A DNA stretch of 64,000 nucleotides from Auanema rhodensis (taxonomy: Eukaryota; Nematoda; Chromadorea; Rhabditida; Rhabditidae). A model generated the notes under the pieces. It saw nothing but the letters and a program-made list of their open reading frames with translations, did no database searches and was not told the DNA's origin. Shown piece after piece: positions 49,101-63,600 of this stretch. Position numbers and translations under genes: made by a program. Each line of letters opens with the position of its first letter. The first letter of the stretch is position 1. The DNA lies in the NCBI GenBank assembly GCA_964057225.1, contig OZ059900.1, forward strand, positions 940,501 through 1,004,500, read 5' to 3'.

Positions 49101-52100
49101 GTCTATTTTTATGAGCTTGCACTGATATATATTCATTTTGATCAAAAAAGGTCGAAAATAGAAAGAATTTTTGAAATTTCCGAGTTTTGAGTCTAATTTG
49201 GCTAAATCGCTCATATATATGATCAGAAGCATAGTTTTATTGTCTATGACAACAAAAATCATCAATTAAACGCTAGTGATGTTTAAATACTGATTTTCGC
49301 TCAAATAGCATTACTACACTAAGTATGGTCGTTTTTATGCCTTTAACACCATATACTCACCGATTTTTGGTACAAAATCTGTAATACTTGTAAATTTTGA
49401 TCATATTCGTTAAGATTTGAGAATCAAACATACAATACACAAAATCAGTCTATGTTTATGAGCTTGCACTGATATATATTCATTTTGATCAAAAAAGGTC
49501 GAAAATAGAAAGAATTTTTGAAATTTCCGAGTTTTGAGTCTAATTTGGCTAAATCGCTCATATATATGATCAGAAGCATAGTTTTATTGTCTATGACAAC
49601 AAAAATCATCAATTAAACGCTAGTGATGTTTAAATACTGATTTTCGATCAAATAGCATTACTACACTAAGTATGGTCGTTTTTATGCCTTTAACACCATA
49701 TACTCACCGATTTTTGGTACAAAATCTGTAATACTTGTAAATTTTGATCATATTCGTTAAGATTCGAGAATCAAACACATAATACACGAAATAAGTCTAT
49801 TTTTACAAGTTTGCACTGATATTTATTCATTTTGATCAAAAAAGATCGAAAATAGAAAGAATTTTTGAAATTTCCGAGTTTTGAGTCCAATTTGGCTAAA
49901 TCGCTCATATATATGATCAAAAGCATAGTTTTATTGTCTATAACAACAAAAGTCATCAATTAAACGCTAGTGATGTTTTAATACTGAATTTCGCTCAAAT
50001 AGCATTACTACACTAAGTATGGTCGTTTTTATGCCTTTAACACCATATACTCACCGATTTTTGGTACAAAATCTGTGATACTCGTAAATTTTGATCATAT
50101 TCGGTGAGATTCGAGAATCAAACACTCAATACACGAAACAAGTTTATTTTGACGAGTTTGCACTGATATTTATTCATTTTGATCAAAAAAGGTCGAAAAT
50201 AGAAAGATTTTTTGAAATTTCCGAGTTTTGAGTCTAATTTGGCTAAATCGCTCATATATATGATCAGAAGCATAGATGTATTGTCTATGACAACAAAAGT
50301 CATTAATTGAACACTAATGATGTTTAAATCACTGAATTTCGCTCAAATAGCATTACTACACTAAGGATGGTCGTTTTTATGCCTTTAACACCATATACTC
50401 ACCGATTTTTGGTACAAAATCTGTGATACTCGTAAATTTTGATCATATTCGTTAAGATTCAAGAATCAAACACACAATACACGGAATAAGTTCATTTTTA
50501 CAAGTTTGCACTGATATTTATTCATTTTGATCAAAAAAGGTCGAAAATAGAAAGAATTTTTGAAATTTACGAGTTTTGAGTCTAATTTGGCTAAATCGCT
50601 CATATATATGATCAGAAGCATAGTTTTATTGTCTATGACAACAAAAGTCATTAATTAAACACTAATGATGTTTAAATACTGATTTTCGCTCAAATAGCAT
50701 TACTACACTAAGTATGGTCGTTTTTATACCTTCAACACCATATACTCACCGATTTTTGGTACAAAATCTGTGATACTCGTAAATTTTGATCATATTCGTT
50801 AAGATTCGAGAATCAAACACACAATACACGAAATGAGTTTATTTTCACGAGTTTGCACTGATATTTATTCAATTTGATCAAAAAAGGTCGAAAATAGAAA
50901 GAATTTTTGAATTTTCCGAGTTTTGAGTCCAATTGGGCTAAATCGCTCATATATATGATCAAAAGCATAGTTTTACTGTCTATGATAACAAAAGTCTTCA
51001 AATATACACTAGTAATGATTAAATCACTGAATTTCACTCAAATAGCATTACTACACTAAGTATGGTCGTTTTTATGCCTTTAACACCATATACTCACCGA
51101 TTTTTGGTACAAAATCTGTAATACTTGTAAATTTCGATCATATTCGTTAAGATTTGAGAATCAAACACATAATACACGAAATAAGTCTATTTTTACAAGT
51201 TTGCACTGATATTTATTCATTTTGATCAAAAAAGGTCGAAAATAGAAAGAATTTTTGAAATTTCCGAGTTTTGAGTCCAATTTGGCTAAATCGCTCATAT
51301 ATATGATCAAAAGCATAGTTCTATTGTCTATAACAACAAAAGTCTTCAATTAAACGCTAGTGATGTTTTAATACTGAATTTCGCTCAAATAGCATTACTA
51401 CACTAAGTATGGTCGTTTTTATGCCTTTAACACCATATACTCACCGATTTTTGGTACAAAATCTGTAATACTCGTAAATTTTGATCATATTCGTTAAGAT
51501 TTGAGAATCAAACATACAATACACGAAATCAGTCTACTTTTATGAGCTTGCACTGATATATATTCATTTTGATCAAAAAAGGTCGAAAATAGAAAGAATT
51601 TTTGAAATTTACGAGGTTTGAGTCTAATTTGGCTAAATCGCTCATATATATGATCAGAAGCATAGTTTTATTGTCTATGACAACAAAAGTCATTAATTAA
51701 ACACTAATAATGTTTAAATCACTAAATTTCGCTCAAATAGCATTACTACACTAAGTATGGTCGTTTTTATGCCTTTAACACCATATACTCACCGATTTTT
51801 GGTACAAAATCTGTAATACTTGTAAATTTTGATCATATTCGTTAAGATTCGAGAATCAAACACATAATACACAAAATAAGTCTATTTTTATGAGTTTGCA
51901 CTGATATTTATTCATTTTGATCAAAAAAGGTCGAAAATAGAAAGAATTTTTGAAATTTCCGAGTTTTAAGTCTAATTTGGCTAAATCGCTCATATATATG
52001 ATCAGAAGCATAGTTTTATTGTCTATGACAACAAAAATCATCAATTAAACGCTAGTGATGTTTAAATACTGATTTTCGCTCAAATAGCATTACTACACTA

Positions 52101-54177
52101 AGTATGGTCGTTTTTATGCCTTTAACACCATATACTCACCGATTTTTGGTACAAAATCTGTAATACTTGTAAATTTTGATCATATTCGTTAAGATTCGAG
52201 AATCAAACAAATAATACACAAAATAAGTCTATTTTTATGAGTTTGCACTGATATTTATTCATTTTGATCAAAAAAGGTCGAAAATAGAAAGAATTTTTGA
52301 AATTTACGAGGTTTGAGTCTAATTTGGCTAAATCGCTCATATATATGATCAGAAGCATAGTTTTATTGTCTATGACAACAAAAGTCATTAATTAAACACT
52401 AATAATGTTTAAATCACTAAATTTCGCTCAAATAGCATTACTACACTAAGTATGGTCGTTTTTATGCCTTTAACACCATATACTCACCGATTTTTGGTAC
52501 AAAATCTGTAATACTTGTAAATTTTGATCATATTCGTTAAGATTCGAGAATCAAACACATAATACACAAAATAAGTCTATTTTTATGAGTTTGCACTGAT
52601 ATTTATTCATTTTGATCAAAAAAGGTCGAAAATAGAAAGAATTTTTGAAATTTCCGAGTTTTAAGTCTAATTTGGCTAAATCGCTCATATATATGATCAG
52701 AAGCATAGTTTTATTGTCTATGACAACAAAAATCATCAATTAAACGCTAGTGATGTTTAAATACTGATTTTCGCTCAAATAGCATTACTACACTAAGTAT
52801 GGTCGTTTTTATGCCTTTAACACCATATACTCACCGATTTTTGGTACAAAATCTGTAATACTTGTAAATTTTGATCATATTCGTTAAGATTTGAGAATCA
52901 AACATACAATACACAAAATCAGTCTATTTTTATGAGCTTGCACTGATATTTATTCATTTTTATCAAAAAAGGTCGAAAATAGAAAGAATTTTTGAAATTT
53001 CCGAGTTTTGAGTCCAATTGGGCTAAATCGCTCATATATATGATCAAAAGCATAGTTTTACTGTCTATGATAACAAAAGTCTTCAAATATAAACTAATAA
53101 TTATTAAATCACTGAATTTCACTCAAATAGCATTACTACACTAAGTATGGTCGTTTTTATGCCTTTAACACCATATACTCACCGATTTTTGGTACAAAAT
53201 CTGTGATACTCGTAAATTTTGATCATATTCGGTGAGATTCGAGAATCAAACACTCAATACACGAAATAAGTTTATTTTGACGAGTTTGCACTGATATTTA
53301 TTCATTTTGATCAAAAAAGGTCGAAAATAGAAAGATTTTTTGAAATTTCCGAGTTTTGAGTCCAATTTGGCTAAATCGCTCATATATATGATCAAAAGCA
53401 TAGTTTTATTGTCTATAACAACAAAAGTCATCAATTAAACGCTAGTGATGTTTAAATACTGATTTTCGCTCAAATAGCATTACTACACTAAGTATGGTCG
53501 TTTTTATGCCTCTAACACCATATACTCACCGATTTTTGGTACAAAATCTGTAATACTTGTAAATTTTGATCATATTCGTTAAGATTCGAGAATCAAACAC
53601 ATAATACACGAAATAAGTCTATTTTTACAAGTTTGCACTGATATTTATTCATTTTGATCAAAAAAGATCGAAAATAGAAAGAATTTTTGAAATTTCCGAG
53701 TTTTGAGTCCAATTTGGCTAAATCGCTCATATATATGATCAAAAGCATAGTTTTATTGTCTATAACAACAAAAGTCATCAATTAAACGCTAGTGATGTTT
53801 TAATACTGAATTTCGCTCAAATAGCATTACTACACTAAGTATGGTCGTTTTTATGCCTTTAACACCATATACTCACCGATTTTTGGTACAAAATCTGTGA
53901 TACTCGTAAATTTTGATCATATTCGGTGAGATTCGAGAATCAAACACTCAATACACGAAATAAGTTTATTTTGACGAGTTTGCACTGATATTTATTCATT
54001 TTGATCAAAAAAGGTCGAAAATAGAAAGATTTTTTGAAATTTCCGAGTTTTGAGTCTAATTTGGCTAAATCGCTCATATATATGATCAGAAGCATAGATG
54101 TATTGTCTATGACAACAAAAGTCATTAATTGAACACTAATGATGTTTAAATCACTGAATTTCGCTCAAATAGCATTA

Positions 54178-55566
54178 CTACACTAAGGATGGTCGTTTTT
54201 ATGCCTTTAACACCATATACTCACCGATTTTTGGTACAAAATCTGTGATACTCGTAAATTTTGATCATATTCGTTAAGATTCAAGAATCAAACACACAAT
54301 ACACGAAATAAGTTCATTTTTACAAGTTTGCACTGATATTTATTCATTTTGATCAAAAAAGGTCGAAAATAGAAAGAATTTTTGAAATTTCCGAGTTTTG
54401 AGTCTAATTTGGCTAAATCGCTCATATATATGATCAGATGCATAGTTTTATTGTCTATGACAAGAAAAGTCATCAATTAAACGCTAGTGATGTTTAAATA
54501 CTGATTTTCGCTCAAATAGCATTATTACACTAAGTATGGTCGTTTTTATGCCTTTAACACCATATACTCACCGATTTTTGGTACAAAATCTGTAATACTT
54601 GTAAATTTTGATCATATTCGTTAAGATTCGAGAATCAAACACATAATACACGAAATAAGTCTATTTTTACAAGTTTGCACTGATATTTATTCATTTTGAT
54701 CAAAAAAGATCGAAAATAGAAAGAATTTTTGAAATTTCCGAGTTTTGAGTCTAATTTGGCTAAATCGCTCATATATATGATCAGAAGCATAGATGTATTG
54801 TCTATGACAACAAAAGTCATTAATTGAACACTAATGATGTTTAAATCACTGAATTTCGCTCAAATAGCATTACTACACTAAGGATGGTCGTTTTTATGCC
54901 TTTAACACCATATACTCACCGATTTTTGGTACAAAATCTGTGATACTCGTAAATTTTGATCATATTCGTTAAGATTCAAGAATCAAACACACAATACACG
55001 AAATAAGTTCATTTTTACAAGTTTGCACTGATATTTATTCATTTTGATCAAAAAAGGTCGAAAATAGAAAGAATTTTTGAAATTTCCGAGTTTTGAGTCT
55101 AATTTGGCTAAATCGCTCATATATATGATCAGATGCATAGTTTTATTGTCTATGACAAGAAAAGTCATCAATTAAACGCTAGTGATGTTTAAATACTGAT
55201 TTTCGCTCAAATAGCATTATTACACTAAGTATGGTCGTTTTTATGCCTTTAACACCATATACTCACCGATTTTTGGTACAAAATCTGTAATACTTGTAAA
55301 TTTTGATCATATTCGTTAAGATTCGAGAATCAAACACATAATACACGAAATAAGTCTATTTTTACAAGTTTGCACTGATATTTATTCATTTTGATCAAAA
55401 AAGATCGAAAATAGAAAGAATTTTTGAAATTTCCGAGTTTTGAGTCCAATTTGGCTAAATCGCTCATATATATGATCAAAAGCATAGTTTTATTGTCTAT
55501 AACAACAAAAGTCATCAATTAAACGCTAGTGATGTTTTAATACTGAATTTCGCTCAAATAGCATTA
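54178..55566 (+). repeat. 695-bp local duplication in the right array
   Basis: The units at 54178 and 54873 both carry the private variants cagatgcatag and caagaaaagtc and are each followed by a unit starting ctacac preceded by catta(t). They are 695 bp apart, with an F/G hybrid (54525) between them. A third relative at 56261 has cagatgcatag but caacaaaagtc. Confidence 0.8.
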
Positions 55567-57648
55567 CTACACTAAGTATGGTCGTTTTTATGCCTTTAAC
55601 ACCATATACTCACCGATTTTTGGTACAAAATCTGTGATACTCGTAAATTTTGATCATATTCGGTGAGATTCGAGAATCAAACACTCAATACACGAAACAA
55701 GTTTATTTTGACGAGTTTGCACTGATATTTATTCATTTTGATCAAAAAAGGTCGAAAATAGAAAGATTTTTTGAAATTTACGAGTTTTGAGTCTAATTTG
55801 GCTAAATCGCTCATATATATGATCAGAAGCATAGTTTTATTGTCTATGACAACAAAAATCATCAATTAAACGCTAGTGATGTTTAAATACTGATTTTCGC
55901 TCAAATAGCATTACTACACTAAGTATGGTCGTTTTTATGCCTTTAACACCATATACTCACCGATTTTTGGTACAAAATCTGTAATACTTGTAAATTTTGA
56001 TCATATTCGTTAAGATTTGAGAATCAAACATACAATACACAAAATCAGTCTATGTTTATGAGCTTGCACTGATATATATTCATTTTGATCAAAAAAGGTC
56101 GAAAATAGAAAGAATTTTTGAAATTTCCGAGTTTTGAGTCTAATTTGGCTAAATCGCTCATATATATGATCAGAAGCATAGTTTTATTGTCTATGACAAC
56201 AAAAATCATCAATTAAACGCTAGTGATGTTTAAATACTGATTTTCGCTCAAATAGCATTACTACACTAAGTATGGTCGTTTTTATGCCTTTAACACCATA
56301 TACTCACCGATTTTTGGTACAAAATCTGTAATACTTGTAAATTTTGATCATATTCGTTAAGATTCGAGAATCAAACACACAATACACGAAATAAGTTCAT
56401 TTTTACAAGTTTGCACTGATATTTATTCATTTTGATCAAAAAAGGTCGAAAATAGAAAGAATTTTTGAAATTTCCGAGTTTTGAGTCTAATTTGGCTAAA
56501 TCGCTCATATATATGATCAGATGCATAGTTTTATTGTCTATGACAACAAAAGTCATCAATTAAACGCTAGTGATGTTTAAATACTGATTTTCGCTCAAAT
56601 AGCATTATTACACTAAGTATGGTCGTTTTTATGCCTTTAACACCATATACTCACCGATTTTTGGTACAAAATCTGTAATACTTGTAAATTTTGATCATAT
56701 TCGTTAAGGTTCGAGAATCAAACACATAATACACGAAATAAGTCTATTTTTACAAGTTTGCACTGATATTTATTCATTTTGATCAAAAAAGATCGAAAAT
56801 AGAAAGAATTTTTGAAATTTCCGAGTTTTGAGTCCAATTTGGCTAAATCGCTCATATATATGATCAAAAGCATAGTTTTATTGTCTATAACAACAAAAGT
56901 CATCAATTAAACGCTAGTGATGTTTTAATACTGAATTTCGCTCAAATAGCATTACTACACTAAGTATGGTCGTTTTTATGCCTTTAACACCATATACTCA
57001 CCGATTTTTGGTACAAAATCTGTGATACTCGTAAATTTTGATCATATTCGGTGAGATTCGAGAATCAAACACTCAATACACGAAACAAGTTTATTTTGAC
57101 GAGTTTGCACTGATATTTATTCATTTTGATCAAAAAAGGTCGAAAATAGAAAGATTTTTTGAAATTTACGAGTTTTGAGTCTAATTTGGCTAAATCGCTC
57201 ATATATATGATCAGAAGCATAGTTTTATTGTCTATGACAACAAAAATCATCAATTAAACGCTAGTGATGTTTAAATACTGATTTTCGCTCAAATAGCATT
57301 ACTACACTAAGTATGGTCGTTTTTATGCCTTTAACACCATATACTCACCGATTTTTGGTACAAAATCTGTAATACTTGTAAATTTTGATCATATTCGTTA
57401 AGATTTGAGAATCAAACATACAATACACAAAATCAGTCTATGTTTATGAGCTTGCACTGATATATATTCATTTTGATCAAAAAAGGTCGAAAATAGAAAG
57501 AATTTTTGAAATTTCCGAGTTTTGAGTCTAATTTGGCTAAATCGCTCATATATATGATCAGAAGCATAGTTTTATTGTCTATGACAACAAAAATCATCAA
57601 TTAAACGCTAGTGATGTTTAAATACTGATTTTCGCTCAAATAGCATTA
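55220..57648 (+). repeat. 1388-bp tandem duplication in the right array
   Basis: F, an H/C-like unit with tgaaatttacgag, B2 with ctatgtttatg, and a fourth unit occupy 55220-56607. F, H/C-like and B2 then recur at 56608-57648 with offset 1388 bp (four units). The same H/C-like plus B2(ctatgtttatg) pair is also at 44106-44799 and 47579-48272. Confidence 0.8.
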
Positions 57649-60600
57649 CTACACTAAGTATGGTCGTTTTTATGCCTTTAACACCATATACTCACCGATT
57701 TTTGGTACAAAATCTGTAATACTTGTAAATTTTGATCATATTCGTTAAGATTCGAGAATCAAACACATAATACACGAAATAAGTCTATTTTTACAAGTTT
57801 GCACTGATATTTATTCATTTTGATCAAAAAAGGTCGAAAATAGAAAGATTTTTTGAAATTTCCGAGTTTTGAGTCTAATTTGGCTAAATCGCTCATATAT
57901 ATGATCAGAAGCATAGATGTATTGTCTATGACAACAAAAGTCATTAATTGAACACTAATAATGTTTAAATCACTGAATTTCGCTCAAATAGCATTACTAC
58001 ACTAAGGATGGTCGTTTTTATGCCTTTAACACCATATACTCACCGATTTTTGGTACAAAATCTGTGATACTCGTAAATTTTGATCATATTCGTTAAGATT
58101 CAAGAATCAAACACACAATACACGGAATAAGTTCATTTTTACAAGTTTGCACTGATATTTATTCATTTTGATCAAAAAAGGTCGAAAATAGAAAGAATTT
58201 TTGAAATTTACGAGTTTTGAGTCTAATTTGGCTAAATCGCTCATATATATGATCAGAAGCATAGTTTTATTGTCTATGACAACAAAAGTCATTAATTAAA
58301 CACTAATGATGTTTAAATACTGATTTTCGCTCAAATAGCATTACTACACTAAGTATGGTCGTTTTTATACCTTCAACACCATATACTCACCGATTTTTAG
58401 TACAAAATCTGTGATACTCGTAAATTTCGATCATATTTGTTAAGATTCGAGAATCAAACACACAATACACGAAATGAGTTTATTTTCACGAGTTTGCACT
58501 GATATTTATTCAATTTGATCAAAAAAGGTCGAAAATAGAAAGAATTTTTGAATTTTCCGAGTTTTGAGTCCAATTGGGCTAAATCGCTCATATATATGAT
58601 CAAAAGCATAGTTTTACTGTCTATGATAACAAAAGTCTTCAAATATACACTAGTAATGATTAAATCACTGAATTTCACTCAAATAGCATTACTACACTAA
58701 GTATGGTCGTTTTTATGCCTTTAACACCATATACTCACCGATTTTTGGTACAAAATCTGTAATACTTGTAAATTTCGATCATATTCGTTAAGATTTGAGA
58801 ATCAAACACATAATACACGAAATAAGTCTATTTTTACAAGTTTGCACTGATATTTATTCATTTTGATCAAAAAAGGTCGAAAATAGAAAGAATTTTTGAA
58901 ATTTCCGAGTTTTGAGTCCAATTTGGCTAAATCGCTCATATATATGATCAAAAGCATAGTTCTATTGTCTATAACAACAAAAGTCTTCAATTAAACGCTA
59001 GTGATGTTTTAATACTGAATTTCGCTCAAATAGCATTACTACACTAAGTATGGTCGTTTTTATGCCTTTAACACCATATACTCACCGATTTTTGGTACAA
59101 AATCTGTAATACTCGTAAATTTTGATCATATTCGTTAAGATTTGAGAATCAAACATACAATACACGAAATCAGTCTATTTTTATGAGCTTGCACTGATAT
59201 ATATTCATTTTGATCAAAAAAGGTCGAAAATAGAAAGAATTTTTGAAATTTACGAGGTTTGAGTCTAATTTGGCTAAATCGCTCATATATATGATCAGAA
59301 GCATAGTTTTATTGTCTATGACAACAAAAGTCATTAATTAAACACTAATAATGTTTAAATCACTAAATTTCGCTCAAATAGCATTACTACACTAAGTATG
59401 GTCGTTTTTATGCCTTTAACACCATATACTCACCGATTTTTGGTACAAAATCTGTAATACTTGTAAATTTTGATCATATTCGTTAAGATTCGAGAATCAA
59501 ACACATAATACACAAAATAAGTCTATTTTTATGAGTTTGCACTGATATTTATTCATTTTGATCAAAAAAGGTCGAAAATAGAAAGAATTTTTGAAATTTC
59601 CGAGTTTTGAGTCTAATTTGGCTAAATCGCTCATATATATGATCAGAAGCATAGTTTTATTGTCTATGACAACAAAAATCATCAATTGAACGCTAGTGAT
59701 GTTTAAATACTGATTTTCGCTCAAATAGCATTACTACACTAAGTATGGTCGTTTTTATGCCTTTAACACCATATACTCACCGATTTTTGGTACAAAATCT
59801 GTAATACTTGTAAATTTTGATCATATTCGTTAAGATTTGAGAATCAAACATACAATACACAAAATCAGTCTATTTTTATGAGCTTGCACTGATATTTATT
59901 CATTTTTATCAAAAAAGGTCGAAAATAGAAAGAATTTTTGAAATTTCCGAGTTTTGAGTCCAATTGGGCTAAATCGCTCATATATATGATCAAAAGCATA
60001 GTTTTACTGTCTATGATAACAAAAGTCTTCAAATATAAACTAATAATGATTAAATCACTGAATTTCACTCAAATAGCATTACTACACTAAGTATGGTCGT
60101 TTTTATGCCTTTAACACCATATACTCACCGATTTTTGGTACAAAATCTGTGATACTCGTAAATTTTGATCATATTCGGTGAGATTCGAGAATCAAACACT
60201 CAATACACGAAATAAGTTTATTTTGACGAGTTTGCACTGATATTTATTCATTTTGATCAAAAAAGGTCGAAAATAGAAAGATTTTTTGAAATTTCCGAGT
60301 TTTGAGTCCAATTTGGCTAAATCGCTCATATATATGATCAAAAGCATAGTTTTATTGTCTATAACAACAAAAGTCATCAATTAAACGCTAGTGATGTTTT
60401 AATACTGAATTTCGCTCAAATAGCATTACTACACTAAGGATGGTCGTTTTTATGCCTTTAACACCATATACTCACCGATTTTTGGTACAAAATCTGTGAT
60501 ACTCGTAAATTTTGATCATATTCGTTAAGATTCAAGAATCAAACACACAATACACGAAATAAGTTCATTTTTACAAGTTTGCACTGATATTTATTCATTT

Positions 60601-63600
60601 TGATCAAAAAAGGTCGAAAATAGAAAGAATTTTTGAAATTTACGAGTTTTGAGTCTAATTTGGCTAAATCGCTCATATATATGATCAGAAGCATAGTTTT
60701 ATTGTCTATGACAACAAAAGTCATTAATTAAACACTAATGATGTTTAAATACTGATTTTCGCTCAAATAGCATTACTACACTAAGTATGGTCGTTTTTAT
60801 ACCTTCAACACCATATACTCACCGATTTTTGGTACAAAATCTGTGATACTCGTAAATTTCGATCATATTCGTTAAGATTCGAGAATCAAACACACAATAC
60901 ACGAAATTAGTTTATTTTCACGAGTTTGCACTGATATTTATTCAATTTGATCAAAAAAGGTCGAAAATAGAAAGAATTTTTGAATTTTCCGAGTTTTGAG
61001 ACCAATTGGGCTAAATCGCTCATATATATGATCAAAAGCATAGTTTTACTGTCTATGATAACAAAAGTCTTCAAATATACACTAGTAATGATTAAATCAC
61101 TGAATTTCACTCAAATAGCATTACTACACTAAGTATGGTCGTTTTTATGCCTTTAACACCATATATTCACCGATTTTTGGTACAAAATCTGTAATACTTG
61201 TAAATTTCGATCATATTCGTTAAGATTTGAGAATCAAACACATAATACACGAAATAAGTCTATTTTTACAAGTTTGCACTGATATTTATTCATTTTGATC
61301 AAAAAAGGTCGAAAATAGAAAGAATTTTTGAAATTTCCGAGTTTTGAGTCCAATTTGGCTAAATCGCTCATATATATGATCAAAAGCATAGTTCTATTGT
61401 CTATAACAACAAAAGTCTTCAATTAAACGCTAGTGATGTTTTAATACTGAATTTCGCTCAAATAGCATTACTACACTAAGTATGGTCGTTTTTATGCCTT
61501 TAACACCATATACTCACCGATTTTTGGTACAAAATCTGTAATACTCGTAAATTTTGATCATATTCGTTAAGATTTGAGAATCAAACATACAATACACGAA
61601 ATCAGTCTATTTTTATGAGCTTGCACTGATATTTATTCATTTTGATCAAAAAAGGTCGAAAATAGAAAGAATTTTTGAAATTTCCGAGTTTTGAGTCTAA
61701 TTTGGCTAAATCGCTCATATATATGATCAGAAGCATAGTTTTATTGTCTATGACAACAAAAATCATCAATTAAACGCTAGTGATGTTTAAATACTGATTT
61801 TCGCTCAAATAGCATTACTACACTAAGTATGGTCGTTTTTATGCCTTTAACACCATATACTCACCGATTTTTGGTACAAAATCTGTAATACTTGTAAATT
61901 TTGATCATATTCGTTAAGATTCGAGAATCAAACACATAATACACGAAATAAGTCTATTTTTACAAGTTTGCACTGATATTTATTCATTTTGATCAAAAAA
62001 GATCGAAAATAGAAAGAATTTTTGAAATTTCCGAGTTTTGAGTCCAATTTGGCTAAATCGCTCATATATATGATCAAAAGCATAGTTTTATTGTCTATAA
62101 CAACAAAAGTCATCAATTAAACGCTAGTGATGTTTTAATACTGAATTTCGCTCAAATAGCATTACTACACTAAGTATGGTCGTTTTTATGCCTTTAACAC
62201 CATATACTCACCGATTTTTGGTACAAAATCTGTGATACTCGTAAATTTTGATCATATTCGGTGAGATTCGAGAATCAAACACTCAATACACGAAACAAGT
62301 TTATTTTGACGAGTTTGCACTGATATTTATTCATTTTGATCAAAAAAGGTCGAAAATAGAAAGATTTTTTGAAATTTCCGAGTTTTGAGTCTAATTTGGC
62401 TAAATCGCTCATATATATGATCAGAAGCATAGATGTATTGTCTATGACAACAAAAGTCATTAATTGAACACTAATGATGTTTAAATCACTGAATTTCGCT
62501 CAAATAGCATTACTACACTAAGGATGGTCGTTTTTATGCCTTTAACACCATATACTCACCGATTTTTGGTACAAAATCTGTAATACTCGTAAATTTTGAT
62601 CATATTCGTTAAGATTTGAGAATCAAACATACAATACACGAAATCAGTCTATTTTTATGAGCTTGCACTGATATATATTCATTTTGATCAAAAAAGGTCG
62701 AAAATAGAAAGAATTTTTGAAATTTCCGAGTTTTGAGTCTAATTTGGCTAAATCGCTCATATATATGATCAGAAGCATAGTTTTATTGTCTATGACAACA
62801 AAAATCATCAATTAAACGCTAGTGATGTTTAAATACTGATTTTCGCTCAAATAGCATTACTACACTAAGTATGGTCGTTTTTATGCCTTTAACACCATAT
62901 ACTCACCGATTTTTGGTACAAAATCTGTAATACTTGTAAATTTTGATCATATTCGTTAAGATTCGAGAATCAAACACATAATACACGAAATAAGTCTATT
63001 TTTACAAGTTTGCACTGATATTTATTCATTTTGATCAAAAAAGATCGAAAATAGAAAGAATTTTTGAAATTTCCGAGTTTTGAGTCCAATTTGGCTAAAT
63101 CGCTCATATATATGATCAAAAGCATAGTTTTATTGTCTATAACAACAAAAGTCATCAATTAAACGCTAGTGATGTTTAAATACTGAATTTCACTCAAATA
63201 GCATTACTACACTAAGTATGGTCGTTTTTATGCCTTTAACACCATATACTCACCGATTTTTGGTACAAAATCTGTGATACTCGTAAATTTTGATCATATT
63301 CGGTGAGATTCGAGAATCAAACACATAATACACAAAATAAGTCTATTTTTATGAGTTTGCACTGATATTTATTCATTTTGATCAAAAAAGGTCGAAAATA
63401 GAATGAATTTTTGAATTTTCCGAGTTTTGAGTCCAATTGGGCTAAATCGCTCATATATATGATCAAAAGCATAGTTTTACTGTTCATGATAACAAAAGTC
63501 TTCAAATATACACTAATAATGTGTAAATCACTGAATTTCACTCAAATAGCTTTACTACACTAAGTATGGTCGTTTTTATGCCTTTAACACCATATACTCA

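Larger units (their letters stand above)
44800..51191 (+). repeat. Right-array higher-order repeat, 4861-bp offset
   Basis: F-G-H-K at 44800-46189 is repeated at 49661-51050 with a constant offset of 4861 bp (14 units). The unit after K then differs: a mixed type at 46190 and E at 51051. The similarity is therefore limited to about four units plus the start of the fifth. Confidence 0.82.
50356..61470 (+). repeat. Right-array higher-order repeat, 7641/6946-bp offset
   Basis: H-K-E-B2-C at 50356-52092 recurs at 57997-59734 with offset 7641 bp (22 units). The following K-like unit and its neighbour at 52789-53482 recur at 59735-60428 with offset 6946 bp, because two extra units (52093-52788) are present in the first copy. 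Those two units lengthen a C-H/C-C run by a 695-bp duplication (C at 51746 and 52441). H-K-E-B2 appears a third time at 60429-61817, 2432 bp (seven units) after the copy at 57997. Confidence 0.8.

Noticed and set aside
56700-56720. Pol III B-box-like ggttcgagaatc at one unit
   Set aside because: It arises from one base change (aaggttcg for aagattcg) in a single unit, the end does not fit the B-box consensus, and no A box was found at a fitting distance.
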